Source: Hyphomicrobiaceae bacterium (GTDB lineage Bacteria; Pseudomonadota; Alphaproteobacteria; Rhizobiales; Hyphomicrobiaceae). Taken from it: a stretch of DNA of 43,984 nt. Position 1 is the stretch's first letter. Every line of letters starts with the position of its first letter. This document shows positions 27,585 through 35,850 of the stretch, piece by piece. The stretch spans positions 1 through 43,984 of the forward strand of contig JANXWC010000079.1 in assembly GCA_025351355.1 (NCBI GenBank). Reading direction: 5' to 3'. The notes beneath the pieces are model-generated. The model did no database searches and was not told where the DNA came from. It saw only the letters and a list, made by a program, of their open reading frames with translations. A program made the translations under genes and the position numbers.

Positions 27585-28313
27585 TCATCCCGCATCATGA
27601 AAAATCAGTCCTAGCGTCTTGCGTTCACCGGAGCGGATGCGGCTGACGCCGTGGCGGAGTTGCACGCGATACACGCCCTTGGTGCCTTGCTTCGGGCGTT
27701 CGCGGGTGGCGAAGACGGCCGCTTCTCCCTGCCGCAGCGAAACAACTTCGGCCTTCGATTGCATGCGCGGTCGTTGTTCGACGACGACGAATTCGCCACC
27801 TTCGAAATCGCGCCCAGGCTCAGACAGCAGCACCACGACCTGCAGCGGGAACACCAGCGCGCCGTAGATATCCTGATGCAGACAATTGTAGTCGCCAGCC
27901 CGATAACTCAGCATGAGAGGCGTCGGTTTGGTCTGCCCCGCCGCGTGGCAACGCGCAAGCATGTCTTCCAGCTTGTCGGGGAATGTGTCGGCAGTCCCGA
28001 GCGCTGTCGCCCAGTGATTGGCTGCCGCTGCCAAGCGCGGGTAGAGCGCGCGGCGCAACTTTTCGACGAGCGCCGGTAGCGGATAGGAAAAATATTTGTA
28101 TTCGCCCGAGCCGAAGCCATGCCGGTTCATCACTATGCGCGAGCGGAATTGGCCGTCGTCGCCATAGAGGCCGACAAGTTCCCTGCATTCTGCCTGCGTG
28201 AGGATCGCCCCGATATTGGCGACACCGGATGCGTCGAGCTCGCCGCCAATACGCGGCCAGTCTAATGTTGCGATTTTTGCTGATGTGGGGGATTGGGATG
28301 CGCGCGTTTTCAT
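27585..28313 (-). CDS. 2-oxoglutarate/Fe(II)-dependent oxygenase
   Basis: This 242-residue protein has the 2OG-Fe(II) dioxygenase facial triad. His146 and Asp148 are in NCLHQDIYG, distal His221 in QLRHGVSRI, and the 2-oxoglutarate-binding arginine is probably Arg231 in GERKTLG. The middle matches the family's double-stranded beta helix (YGALVFPLQVVVLLSEPG, EGGEFVVVEQ). Relatives hydroxylate proteins or small molecules. The segment VMNRHGFGSGEYKYFSYPLP is shared with a common group of proteobacterial uncharacterised oxygenases. It lies 49 nt downstream of upp on the same strand, thus at the end of the URC-type cluster, and may be cotranscribed with it. Its substrate is unknown. Confidence 0.85.
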   Translation of the reverse strand: MKTRASQSPTSAKIATLDWPRIGGELDASGVANIGAILTQAECRELVGLYGDDGQFRSRIVMNRHGFGSGEYKYFSYPLPALVEKLRRALYPRLAAAANHWATALGTADTFPDKLEDMLARCHAAGQTKPTPLMLSYRAGDYNCLHQDIYGALVFPLQVVVLLSEPGRDFEGGEFVVVEQRPRMQSKAEVVSLRQGEAAVFATRERPKQGTKGVYRVQLRHGVSRIRSGERKTLGLIFHDAG

Positions 28314-28362
28314 GGCGGTAGTTTTGCAGGAACGGGCCGACCGCGCGACCCGAAAGTTGTGC

Positions 28363-29007
28363 TCACTTCGTCCCGAACATGCGATCGCCGGCGTCCCCGA
28401 GGCCGGGCACGATATAGCCGTGCTCGTTCAAATGGCTGTCGAGACTGGCGGAATAAATGGGCACATCCGGGTGCGCCGCTGCGAGTGCGTCGACGCCTTC
28501 CGGCGCCGCCAGCAGGCAGGCGAGTTTTATGTCGCGCGCGCCTTGCTCCTTCAGCCGCGACACGGCGGCGATGGCCGAATTGCCGGTCGCCAGCATGGGA
28601 TCGCAGATAACCGTCAGGCGCTCTGAAATATCCTCCGGCACCTTCAGATAGTATTCGATCGCGCCGAGCGTTTCAGGATCGCGATAAAGACCGATGTGGC
28701 CGACCCGCGCGCTGGGAACCAATTCCAGCATGCCGTCGAGCAGCCCCAACCCCGCCCGCAAGATCGGCACGAACACCAGTTTCTTGCCCATCAGGAAGGG
28801 TGCGTTGGTCGGGCCGACAGGCGTCTCGATGGGGCGCAACTCGGTCTGCAGATCGCGCAGAACCTCGTAGCCGAGCAGCAGCGAAATCTCGCGCAGCAGC
28901 TCGCGGAAGGCCTTCGACGATGTGGTGGTCATCCGCATATGCGAGAGCTTATGTGCAACCAGCGGATGCTCGACAACGGTGAGCGTGGGGTGATTGGCGT
29001 GGGGCAT
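28363..29007 (-). CDS. upp: Uracil phosphoribosyltransferase Upp
   Basis: Upp converts uracil and PRPP to UMP. The 214-residue protein starts with the typical [18 protein letters not shown]. It contains TPVGPTN-type segments, the strand [20 protein letters not shown], the PRPP motif [17 protein letters not shown] and the C-terminal uracil-binding [16 protein letters not shown]. Length is normal (E. coli 208). It follows the URC4-like gene on the same strand, separated by 153 nt holding a palindromic repeat. In the fungal URC pathway uracil is first made into UMP, so Upp fits as the entry enzyme of the neighbouring URC1/URC4 genes, besides ordinary salvage. Confidence 0.96.
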   Translation of the reverse strand: MPHANHPTLTVVEHPLVAHKLSHMRMTTTSSKAFRELLREISLLLGYEVLRDLQTELRPIETPVGPTNAPFLMGKKLVFVPILRAGLGLLDGMLELVPSARVGHIGLYRDPETLGAIEYYLKVPEDISERLTVICDPMLATGNSAIAAVSRLKEQGARDIKLACLLAAPEGVDALAAAHPDVPIYSASLDSHLNEHGYIVPGLGDAGDRMFGTK

Positions 29008-29053
29008 CGGGGCGGCCTGTGCTTGTGGTCAGTCGTGAGCGGTGCAAGGTCTC

Positions 29054-29146
29054 TAGGTTGGGTCAAGCCTCTTGGCGCGACCCAACAACGGCGGGTGCTG
29101 ATCGTGTTGCCTGTTGGGTCGCGCTGAAACGTTTGACCCAACCTAC
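29054..29146. repeat. Nested palindromic repeat, copy 2
   Basis: Outer arms TAGGTTGGGTCAA (29054-29066) and TTGACCCAACCTA (29133-29145) are perfect inverted repeats, with GCGACCCAAC and GTTGGGTCGC forming the inner pair. The build equals that of copy 1 at 20578, while the central ~25 nt differ. It lies between the URC4-like gene and upp and could act as a weak terminator or mRNA processing site inside the cluster. Confidence 0.85.
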
Positions 29147-29160
29147 GCCCAACGCACATC

Positions 29161-30387
29161 TCAAAACACCGTCCCGTCGCTGACGATGTTCAGCGGCGGC
29201 CCGCCATCGGCGCGCTTCTCCTTGGCGATGCGCCGCCCGGCGGCCCAGGTGCCGCCTTCGAGGATGGAGGCCAGCGGCATTTGTTGCGCAGTGACGCCGA
29301 GTTCGGCGCGCACGAGTGACGCGATTTCGTCGAGCAGCGCCACGGTCAGCGCGCGCCATTCGACGATCGGCTCCTGGCCGGGTGTCAACGGCGTTGCGGC
29401 GAGTGTGGGATTGCGCGGGACGATTACGCCCATGTCGATGAACAGCCCGCCATTGCGATACTCGGCGAGCCCGGTGAGCGCGTCCCAATTCAGCACGATA
29501 AGCCCGCCGCGGTCGATCGGTTCAATTAGGGAATAGGCGAGCCATTGGGACAGCTTGTGAAAAGGCATCAACCCGCGCGTCGGCCCTTCGACTGTAATCG
29601 CTGGATGCCGCCAGGTATCGCCGAGGCGCACACCGTCTATTACCAATCGGCCCGGCCAGACGCCGCCCAATGTGGAGAGCAAAAGCCACAAAATGTGCGA
29701 CGTTTCGACTTCGCTATCTCGCGCCGTCGCTCGCAAATGATCGAACAATCCACCCACGCGAGGCGAAGTGCCATAAACGTTTGTATGCTGCTCGATCGCC
29801 GATCCGAGCCGCTTCATCAACGTAATTCGTCCGTGCAGGCCCAACAACGGATTATCGTCTCGGACTTGGAAAGCCGCCGCCAGTCTTTGGGCGGAAACGT
29901 TGCTCAAGCCCGCCGCATCCGCCCTGCTCGGTTGCGCAGGATCGGACGAAAAGACGCCATCGCGAAAGGCTTCGAGTGACGCCAGCGCAAGCCCTTCCGA
30001 GCGGGTGAAGTCGCGGCCTGTCACAGGGTCGCGCCATTTCCATTGTGGACCCGCGCCGGCGTCGAGCAGCACGCTCGTCACTGCAAGCTCGATGCGTTGG
30101 CGGGCACGCTCATGGTCGTCGTTCGACAAACGATCACCGAGGCGATCAGCCCAACGATGCCCGTTGGCATCCAGGTGCCGCCAGCGAGAATGTGGCGGCA
30201 CCTTCAGCGTTGGATAATTCTGCTTGATGGTCTCAGCGACATAAACCGCGCAGTCCGGAAGTTTGTCGAGATGCAGCGAAAAGTGCGCCAGCTTGCCGAG
30301 TTTGCCCGCATCGAAAATCATCCGCGCGCGCGTGCGAACCGCCTTAGCGGACAGCAGCGACCCTACCGTTTCATCAATACCGGTCAA
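29161..30387 (-). CDS. URC4/urg3-family protein (DUF1688)
   Basis: This protein belongs to DUF1688, whose fungal member Urc4 is needed for uracil catabolism through the URC route; the biochemical role is not established. The N-terminal VGSLLSAKAVRTRARMIF is family-like. Further blocks are HFSLHLDKLPDCAVYVAE, PPHSRWRHLDANG, RDPVTGRDFTRSEGLALAS, GGLFDHLRATA and the conserved C-terminal DGTVF. I prefer the TTG at 30387, because AAGGGG lies 8-9 nt ahead and it overlaps the URC1 stop by only 14 nt; this gives 408 residues. In-frame ATGs at 30417, 30447 and 30477 would extend it deeper into URC1. It is translationally linked to the URC1-like gene upstream. Confidence 0.85.
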   Translation of the reverse strand: MTGIDETVGSLLSAKAVRTRARMIFDAGKLGKLAHFSLHLDKLPDCAVYVAETIKQNYPTLKVPPHSRWRHLDANGHRWADRLGDRLSNDDHERARQRIELAVTSVLLDAGAGPQWKWRDPVTGRDFTRSEGLALASLEAFRDGVFSSDPAQPSRADAAGLSNVSAQRLAAAFQVRDDNPLLGLHGRITLMKRLGSAIEQHTNVYGTSPRVGGLFDHLRATARDSEVETSHILWLLLSTLGGVWPGRLVIDGVRLGDTWRHPAITVEGPTRGLMPFHKLSQWLAYSLIEPIDRGGLIVLNWDALTGLAEYRNGGLFIDMGVIVPRNPTLAATPLTPGQEPIVEWRALTVALLDEIASLVRAELGVTAQQMPLASILEGGTWAAGRRIAKEKRADGGPPLNIVSDGTVF

Positions 30388-31723
30388 GCGTGCGCCCCTT
30401 GGTGTCGGCAAGATCATCTGTGGCGACTGCCGCCGAAGACGTGCCATCGGTGAAATACCCAGCCGCCTTCTTCGCATCCATCTCGACTGAGGCGTCGCGC
30501 GGTATCATCTCATCGGGTATCGGGATGCGCTTGACGATCTCGATACCGTGCTGCGCCATGGCGTCGAACTTCATGTTGCTCATCGAAATCCAGCGGTCGA
30601 TGCGGCGGATGCCGAGCCAATTGAACACGTCCGGCATCAGGTCCTGGAAGCGGACGTCCTGCACGCCAGCCACGCACTCGGTTTTCTCGAAATAGGCAGC
30701 CGCGGTGTCGCCGGCCGGATTGCGTTTGCGCGCGTTGTACACCAGGAACTTGACGACTTCGCCCAACGCCCGGCCTTCCTTCCGATTGTAGACGATCAAA
30801 CCCGAGCCGCCGCGCTGCGCCGACAAAATGCATTCCTCGATGCCGTGCACCAGATAGGGCCGGCAGGTGCAGATGTCAGAACCGAACACGTCCGAGCCGT
30901 TGCATTCGTCGTGCACGCGGCAGGCGATCTCGTGCATGCCGGATGCGAGATTGGCCACGTCGCCAAAGATATACAGTGTGATGCCGCCGATCGGCGGTAG
31001 AAAAATCTTGCGGTCATGGCGGGTGATGAGATCGGAAAACATCGCGCCGGTCTGCTCGAACAGCGCGCGGCGCAGCTGCGTTTCGGAGATACCGAGCCGC
31101 TTGGCGATGCCCGGCAGATACCACACCGGTTCGATGGCCGCCTTGACGACATTGGTATCGCCGTTCTCGAGCAGGATGTGACCGTCTGCCTTGACGCGCC
31201 CCGAGCGAAGCGCGCCCTGTAGTTCCGGCAATTGGATGCGTGCCTTGGTTATGGCGATCGTCGGCCTGATGTCGAAGCCCTGGGCGATCTCGTCACGGAA
31301 TTCGGCGGCGACCAGATGCCCCCATGGATCCATCGACACGATCCTCTCGGTACCCTGCCATTGCGGTTGCGGGGGTATGTCGACGGGCGGAAACGTGTTC
31401 GTCAGATCAGGCCTGTGGATCGGACTCAATTTGCCGGCGGCAATGGCCAGCGCGCGATAGACGCCGTAGGCACCGGAGTGCACACCGATGACGTTGCGCT
31501 GCTGTGGATTGGCTTGGCTGCCGATCACCGGGCCGCGCAACTTGGCAGTGGCAGCACCCCAATGAATATCGGGCGCGCCGACCACACCTTTGCGCGGATG
31601 CGATGACAGCACGATGTGCTTTTGGTCGGGCTGTTTGTTGGCGCGCCTCTCCGGCTCTACGGCTTTCGTCTCCGGCAGATTATGCCCGATGCCCGGATCT
31701 TCAGACCGCTTGTCTTCAGTCAT
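30374..31723 (-). CDS. URC1-type GTP cyclohydrolase II-like protein (uracil catabolism)
   Basis: This 449-residue protein has a ~220-residue N-terminal domain peculiar to the URC1 group (PDIHWGAATAKLRGPVIG near residue 51), followed by a GTP cyclohydrolase II-like domain. The zinc site is RVHDECNGSDVFGSDICTC, with Cys274, Cys285 and Cys287, and the catalytic loop is GLIVYNRKEGRALGEVVKF, both as in RibA. Real RibA enzymes are ~200 residues and end the zinc site with CDCG. In the URC pathway of Lachancea kluyveri, Urc1 is this type of protein and is thought to open the pyrimidine ring at the nucleotide level. Here it heads the series URC1-URC4-upp, which supports a catabolic role rather than riboflavin synthesis. 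The start ATG at 31723 is the family-like length. Confidence 0.87.
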   Translation of the reverse strand: MTEDKRSEDPGIGHNLPETKAVEPERRANKQPDQKHIVLSSHPRKGVVGAPDIHWGAATAKLRGPVIGSQANPQQRNVIGVHSGAYGVYRALAIAAGKLSPIHRPDLTNTFPPVDIPPQPQWQGTERIVSMDPWGHLVAAEFRDEIAQGFDIRPTIAITKARIQLPELQGALRSGRVKADGHILLENGDTNVVKAAIEPVWYLPGIAKRLGISETQLRRALFEQTGAMFSDLITRHDRKIFLPPIGGITLYIFGDVANLASGMHEIACRVHDECNGSDVFGSDICTCRPYLVHGIEECILSAQRGGSGLIVYNRKEGRALGEVVKFLVYNARKRNPAGDTAAAYFEKTECVAGVQDVRFQDLMPDVFNWLGIRRIDRWISMSNMKFDAMAQHGIEIVKRIPIPDEMIPRDASVEMDAKKAAGYFTDGTSSAAVATDDLADTKGRTLDRY

Positions 31724-31869
31724 GGATGTAACTGCCTCGCTCGACCAATCCCGGCGATTGCGGAAGCAGCTGAAGATAGCAGCAGTCGGTGGTGGAAGGG
31801 AAGCGCTGCGGAATATTCGAGTTTGCGAGTTCGCAGGGGACGGAAGCGGCAGGCGCGTTCAGCGCAATG

Positions 31870-32343
31870 TCAGCCGCGCCGGGCAGCCATGATCGCGGCG
31901 ACATCGATCTTCGTCATGCTCATCATCGCATCAAAGGCGCGTTTTGCTTCGTTGCCTCCGGCCGCCAAAGCCTCGTTCAAGACGCGCGGCGTGATCTGCC
32001 AGGAGATGCCCCACCTGTCTTTGCACCAGCCGCAGGCGCTTTCTTGGCCACCATTGCCCACTATCGCGTTCCAGTAACGATCGGTTTCTTGCTGATCGTC
32101 GGTTGCAATCTGAAACGAGAAAGCCTCGGTATGCCCGAATGCCGGCCCGCCGTTGAGGCCAATACAGGCGACGCCGGCGACCGTGAACTCCACGGTCAGC
32201 ACGTCGCCCTCTTTGCCTGCGGGGTAGTCACTTGGCGCACGAAAAATCGCACCGACGGCGCTCTCAGGAAAGGTCTCGGCGTAGAAGCCGGCAGCAGTCT
32301 CGGCGTCCTTGTCGAACCAAAGGCAGATCGTGTTTTTTGCCAT
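31870..32343 (-). CDS. VOC family protein (PhnB/3-demethylubiquinone methyltransferase-like)
   Basis: This 157-residue protein belongs to the PhnB-like group of the vicinal oxygen chelate superfamily. It begins TICLWFDKDAETAAGFYAE, has the strand LTVEFTVAGVACIGLNGGP, and carries the block GHTEAFSFQIATDDQQETDRYW. Near the end, CGWCKDRWGISWQITPRVL is highly typical and is followed by the AKRAFDAMMSMTKIDVAAI helix. Although members are annotated as 3-demethylubiquinone-9 3-methyltransferase, the enzymatic role is mostly undefined. It lies alone between the URC1-like gene and the AIPR gene. Confidence 0.9.
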   Translation of the reverse strand: MAKNTICLWFDKDAETAAGFYAETFPESAVGAIFRAPSDYPAGKEGDVLTVEFTVAGVACIGLNGGPAFGHTEAFSFQIATDDQQETDRYWNAIVGNGGQESACGWCKDRWGISWQITPRVLNEALAAGGNEAKRAFDAMMSMTKIDVAAIMAARRG

Positions 32344-32505
32344 TGTTCATCCCTTCGATTTCCGTGGCGCCGAAAAGCATGGATCGTGCCTCACATATCC
32401 GCCAGCGGAGCAGTTATTGTTTGCGATACGGTTGAGCCGATGAACTCCCCATGCGAACCGCAGTTCCACTTCTTGCGTGAAGAGCTTGGATCTTACCGTT
32501 GAGGT

Positions 32506-34323
32506 TCAGCGCAGTTCGCTGGCTTTGGCGATTACCGTTTTTGTAAACGCTTTCGTGCGCACCAGGTCCGCATTCAGGTGTCGCCCCACCGGCACAGACT
32601 GATCGACCGCTTGTCCCGCCAGATCGCCCAGGCGATCACCTTTTTTGCTGTCCAGCAGCTTTGCCACGAGATGCTCGAAGCGCTCCTGCACGGGACCGCT
32701 GCGATCGATGTCGGCTTCTCCGGTGGCCTCCGGAAGTTCGTCGGTCAGGTGCCAAAGTGCCAGCAGGTATTGATGTCTCGCCGGATAGGCTTGTCCGCCA
32801 ACGAACGTATGGCGATCCTGCCAGTTTCTATTGTGGCGGCGAGCCCAGTTTCGTCCCGTGACCACCATCCAGGCCAGCGCCTGATACAAACGCGGATCGT
32901 GCTGGGGATGGAAGGCGATGCCCTGTCGCGCATAGTCGAGCGTGGCCTGCGCGTTGGCGTGCGCAACGTCTGGGGCCGACAGGATGGTGGAGACAAAGGC
33001 GTCGAGCAGATGGCGCGGTCGAACGACGCGGAAATGCGGCGGATGTTCCCAATTCGGCGGGAAGTCGACCGGCTCGTTGCGCCGCCGTTGGAACCACACG
33101 CGCTCATGTAATGGAATGGCCGCACGGCTGAACTCGTTTTCCAACGCGCGAATGTTCGGCAGCCGCGCGAGAATGTCATAGCTGTCGACCTCGGCCTGCG
33201 TATTGGAGGCCAGCGCGATCATATCTTTGAGCGCTTCTTCGTCGGTCACGACGATCTTCACGGGTACGCTGCAGCCGTCCAGTGCGCCGCTGCGGGAGAC
33301 CAGAACGTGGGTCGTTTGGCAACCGTTGACGATCTGTGCGCCGACCAACTCCACCATTTTTCCGCCGTCGAGCAGCTTGCCCGCATCGGCGACGATCACA
33401 ATGCCGTTGTGCCCGAGTATAACGTTCTTTGCCGCGCCCCGCTCCAGCGTTGCACTCAAGCCGATGGCGCCTGGATTTTCTCGCTCGGCGCGTGCATGGT
33501 CGACGCCCAGAAATGCCCGCACGTTGTCGGCGAACATGAAGTCGTCTGCCACGCGAACTGCAGGCGTATCGTCGCTCGCCGGGCGCGAGGCGAAATCGAC
33601 GAGGCTTTGCGCCGCTACGTAACCAATGTAGCCGGTGGCGTCACCCGGCGGCAATTCCATGAGATTTACGCCACCAAGTTTCCGCTTTGATGCGGGGCCG
33701 AACTGCTGGCCGATTTGAACGAGCCGGTCGGTGCCCCAGATCTCGAACTCGAAGCGGCCTTTGGGCATTTCACGCCGTAGCGTCGTGAGCGCGTTCTCGC
33801 GACGCATGTTCACGGCGGGGAAGTCTTGCCACACGCCACCGTAGCCGAAGATCAGCGACACGTCGCAGGTGTCGGCAATGTCGGGACGGGCCTCCTGGAT
33901 GGCACATAGCACGCCGAACAATTCATTCAGCTGACCGCTCGGTTTCAAGCGGCGGACTTCTGCCTTCGATGCGGTCAGGAAGGTTTTGACCGCGTCGGCA
34001 AACAGGATGACATCCTTCTGCTGGATCTTATCAGGCCGTTTCGACTGCACGAACAGCAGACGAAGCGTCGGTTTATCTGATGCTGCGTTTTGCAGCGCCG
34101 CCTCCACGTCGGACGCTTGCGTCATCGGCGCGTCGTTGAGTGCCATCGCCAGCCCGTCGATGCCCAGATCACCCATGCCGTCGACGAACGCGGTAGCCTC
34201 CAGTGCGGTCGGGAAATTGAATTTTCGAACGGCCAGCCTGACGATGGTGCGGGCGAAATTTTCGGGCGAATTCCAGCCCTTCTTGTTGCCCACCATGCTG
34301 CGCAGCAGATCGTTCAGTGGCAT
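32506..34323 (-). CDS. AIPR-family protein with Mrr-like nuclease signature (putative phage defence)
   Basis: This 605-residue protein resembles the AIPR (abortive phage infection) family. Typical blocks are DNVRAFLGVDHARAERENPG, GHNGIVIVADAG, QIVNGCQTTHVLVS, VPVKIVVTDEEALKDMI and ASNTQAEVDSYDI. Near the N-terminus GDLGIDG (51-57) is followed by LLFVQSK (89-95), the spaced D...GIDG...QxK arrangement of Mrr-type PD-(D/E)xK nucleases. The ATG at 34323 was chosen because GGGAGG lies ~8 nt upstream; the open frame could start at 34410 or in the repeat at 34479, but without ribosome binding sites. No partner (methyltransferase, helicase, antitoxin) is adjacent. A defence role is inferred from the family; no activity is shown. 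Confidence 0.82.
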   Translation of the reverse strand: MPLNDLLRSMVGNKKGWNSPENFARTIVRLAVRKFNFPTALEATAFVDGMGDLGIDGLAMALNDAPMTQASDVEAALQNAASDKPTLRLLFVQSKRPDKIQQKDVILFADAVKTFLTASKAEVRRLKPSGQLNELFGVLCAIQEARPDIADTCDVSLIFGYGGVWQDFPAVNMRRENALTTLRREMPKGRFEFEIWGTDRLVQIGQQFGPASKRKLGGVNLMELPPGDATGYIGYVAAQSLVDFASRPASDDTPAVRVADDFMFADNVRAFLGVDHARAERENPGAIGLSATLERGAAKNVILGHNGIVIVADAGKLLDGGKMVELVGAQIVNGCQTTHVLVSRSGALDGCSVPVKIVVTDEEALKDMIALASNTQAEVDSYDILARLPNIRALENEFSRAAIPLHERVWFQRRRNEPVDFPPNWEHPPHFRVVRPRHLLDAFVSTILSAPDVAHANAQATLDYARQGIAFHPQHDPRLYQALAWMVVTGRNWARRHNRNWQDRHTFVGGQAYPARHQYLLALWHLTDELPEATGEADIDRSGPVQERFEHLVAKLLDSKKGDRLGDLAGQAVDQSVPVGRHLNADLVRTKAFTKTVIAKASELR

Positions 34324-34431
34324 GATGTATCCTCCCGTCGCCCGCGCCTGATCGAGCTGTCGTCGTCTCGCTTGCAGGCGTTTGTCCAGCCAACTGTCAT
34401 GAGCAGACATTGCGGCGCAATGTGGGGCGCC

Positions 34432-34556
34432 AGAGTGCTTCTGGGAAAAGCATGCCCCGGACGAAGATCCGGGGTGCAAGCGGTTTTCCCGACAAGAAGC
34501 ACGACAAACAAAAAGCTAGGGTCGTTTCGTGATCCAACTAAAATCTTAACGACCCT
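34432..34556. repeat. Composite interspersed repeat, copy 1 of 3 (long form)
   Basis: A 125-nt unit made of two hairpins. The first pairs AGTGCTTCTGGGAAAA with TTTTCCCGACAAGAAGCAC and has a smaller palindrome, CCCCGGA-CGAAGA-TCCGGGG, in its head. The second pairs AGGGTCGTT with AACGACCCT. It recurs at 38091 and 43298 in the same orientation. Here it occupies the middle of the 396-nt divergent gap between the AIPR gene and the acyltransferase gene, in which I see no other gene. Confidence 0.9.
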
Positions 34557-34719
34557 GGCAAATCGCCATCAGATGACTTTAACCACAGCCCCAGGGTTGG
34601 CTAGACTTTGCCCCGCAAAAAACTGTTGATGCCCGCAAGGATCGATCGCTGAAATCGATAAGATGCTTGTCTCTGGCGGCGTCGCAGAAAATTCTCAGCA
34701 CCATCGTCCGCAGGCATCC

Positions 34720-35748
34720 ATGACACCGCACCCGACCAGAATTCCCGTTCTCGATGGCTGGCGCGGCATCAGCATCCTCTGCGTTCTGGCCGGCCACATG
34801 CTGCCGCTGGGGCCGAAGCCGTTTCGTTTGAACGAGATGTTCGCAGAAGTTGGTCTGCTGCTGTTCCTCATCCTCTCCGGCTTTCTCATCGTCGGCATGC
34901 TGCTCAAGAACCAGAACGTCGCCTCATTTCTGATCCGCAGATTCTTCCGCGTGGTGCCGTTGGCTTGGCTCTATCTCGTCGTCGTGCTGGCGCTGACCGG
35001 CGCGCCCTGGTCGGCATGGCCGGCAAACGTCCTGTTTTATGCCAACAATCCCCCCTATCCGCTCGGCTATTTGAACGGACATTTTTGGAGTCTCTGCATC
35101 GAGATGCAATTTTACGCCATGATGGCTGTCATCGTGGCGGCACTGGGAAAGTCCGGACTCTCCAGTGTGCCCGTGTTGTGCTTGTCCGTCACGCTGCTGC
35201 GCGTCGCGTATGGCATCGAGGCCCCGGCCTTCGACGGCGCCGGCTTCGATTACCAGATGACCACGTGGTTCCGTCTTGATGATATCCTGGCCGGTGGCTG
35301 TGTCGCGCTCGCCCTACAGTCAGTGCGGCTGCGCGAGCGCATGCGCAAAATACCATTTTGGTCGCCGTTTGCGCTGATGGCGCTGCTGCTGGCGGGCGCG
35401 CATCCCTATGGCGGTTTTCTTACCTACCTAAAGCCATACCTCGCAGCGGCGACCATCGCCTCGACAATTTTCCGCTCGGATGACGCTCTGCAGCGGACGT
35501 TGCAAGGGCCGCTGTTGGGATATCTGGCAACCGTTTCATTTGCGCTCTACGTCATCCATCCCGCGACGTACGCCGGTTGGATGGGCGAGGGTCCGCCGGT
35601 CGCCCGCTATGCCAAGCGCTGCGTGAGTTTCGTCGCAACCTTCGCCTTGGCACACGCCTCGACCAGATATTACGAAAACTATTGGATTTCCATGGGCCAT
35701 CGGTTGACCGATCGCATCAACACAAAACCCGTGCCAAACAATACTTGA
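34720..35748 (+). CDS. Membrane acyltransferase family 3 (OafA/YrhL-like)
   Basis: This 342-residue integral membrane protein begins TRIPVLDGWRGISILCVLAGH, the typical start of acyltransferase-3 proteins, with the conserved histidine at the end of the first helix. It goes on with LLFLILSGFLIVGMLL, RRFFRVVPLAWLYL and HFWSLCIEMQFYAMMAVI, and a final helix YLATVSFALYVIHPATY. About ten helices can be counted. Such enzymes transfer acetyl or other acyl groups to surface polysaccharides, lipids or antibiotics. The ATG at 34720 is preferred because the conserved sequence begins soon after; an ATG at 34663 would add 19 residues. A second, truncated member of this family is at the left end of the window. 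Confidence 0.88.
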   Translation: MTPHPTRIPVLDGWRGISILCVLAGHMLPLGPKPFRLNEMFAEVGLLLFLILSGFLIVGMLLKNQNVASFLIRRFFRVVPLAWLYLVVVLALTGAPWSAWPANVLFYANNPPYPLGYLNGHFWSLCIEMQFYAMMAVIVAALGKSGLSSVPVLCLSVTLLRVAYGIEAPAFDGAGFDYQMTTWFRLDDILAGGCVALALQSVRLRERMRKIPFWSPFALMALLLAGAHPYGGFLTYLKPYLAAATIASTIFRSDDALQRTLQGPLLGYLATVSFALYVIHPATYAGWMGEGPPVARYAKRCVSFVATFALAHASTRYYENYWISMGHRLTDRINTKPVPNNT

Positions 35749-35850
35749 TACAGCGGTGTATGGGCGTGTGGACAGCCGCCATCCCGCCGAACCGCTCACG
35801 GTATTCCCTGCCGTTCGCCACGCGCTGGTGGCCGTCCCCAGCTTCCGCCT

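Noticed and set aside
34324-34479. Extension of the AIPR protein into the repeat (start at 34479)
   Set aside because: The additional N-terminus is encoded partly by repeat copy 1 and has no ribosome binding site, whereas GGGAGG precedes the ATG at 34323.
31870-35748. A phage-defence island comprising VOC, AIPR and acyltransferase genes
   Set aside because: Only the AIPR protein has a link to defence. The flanking genes are ordinary, in different orientations, and there is no integrase, tRNA or composition change visible.
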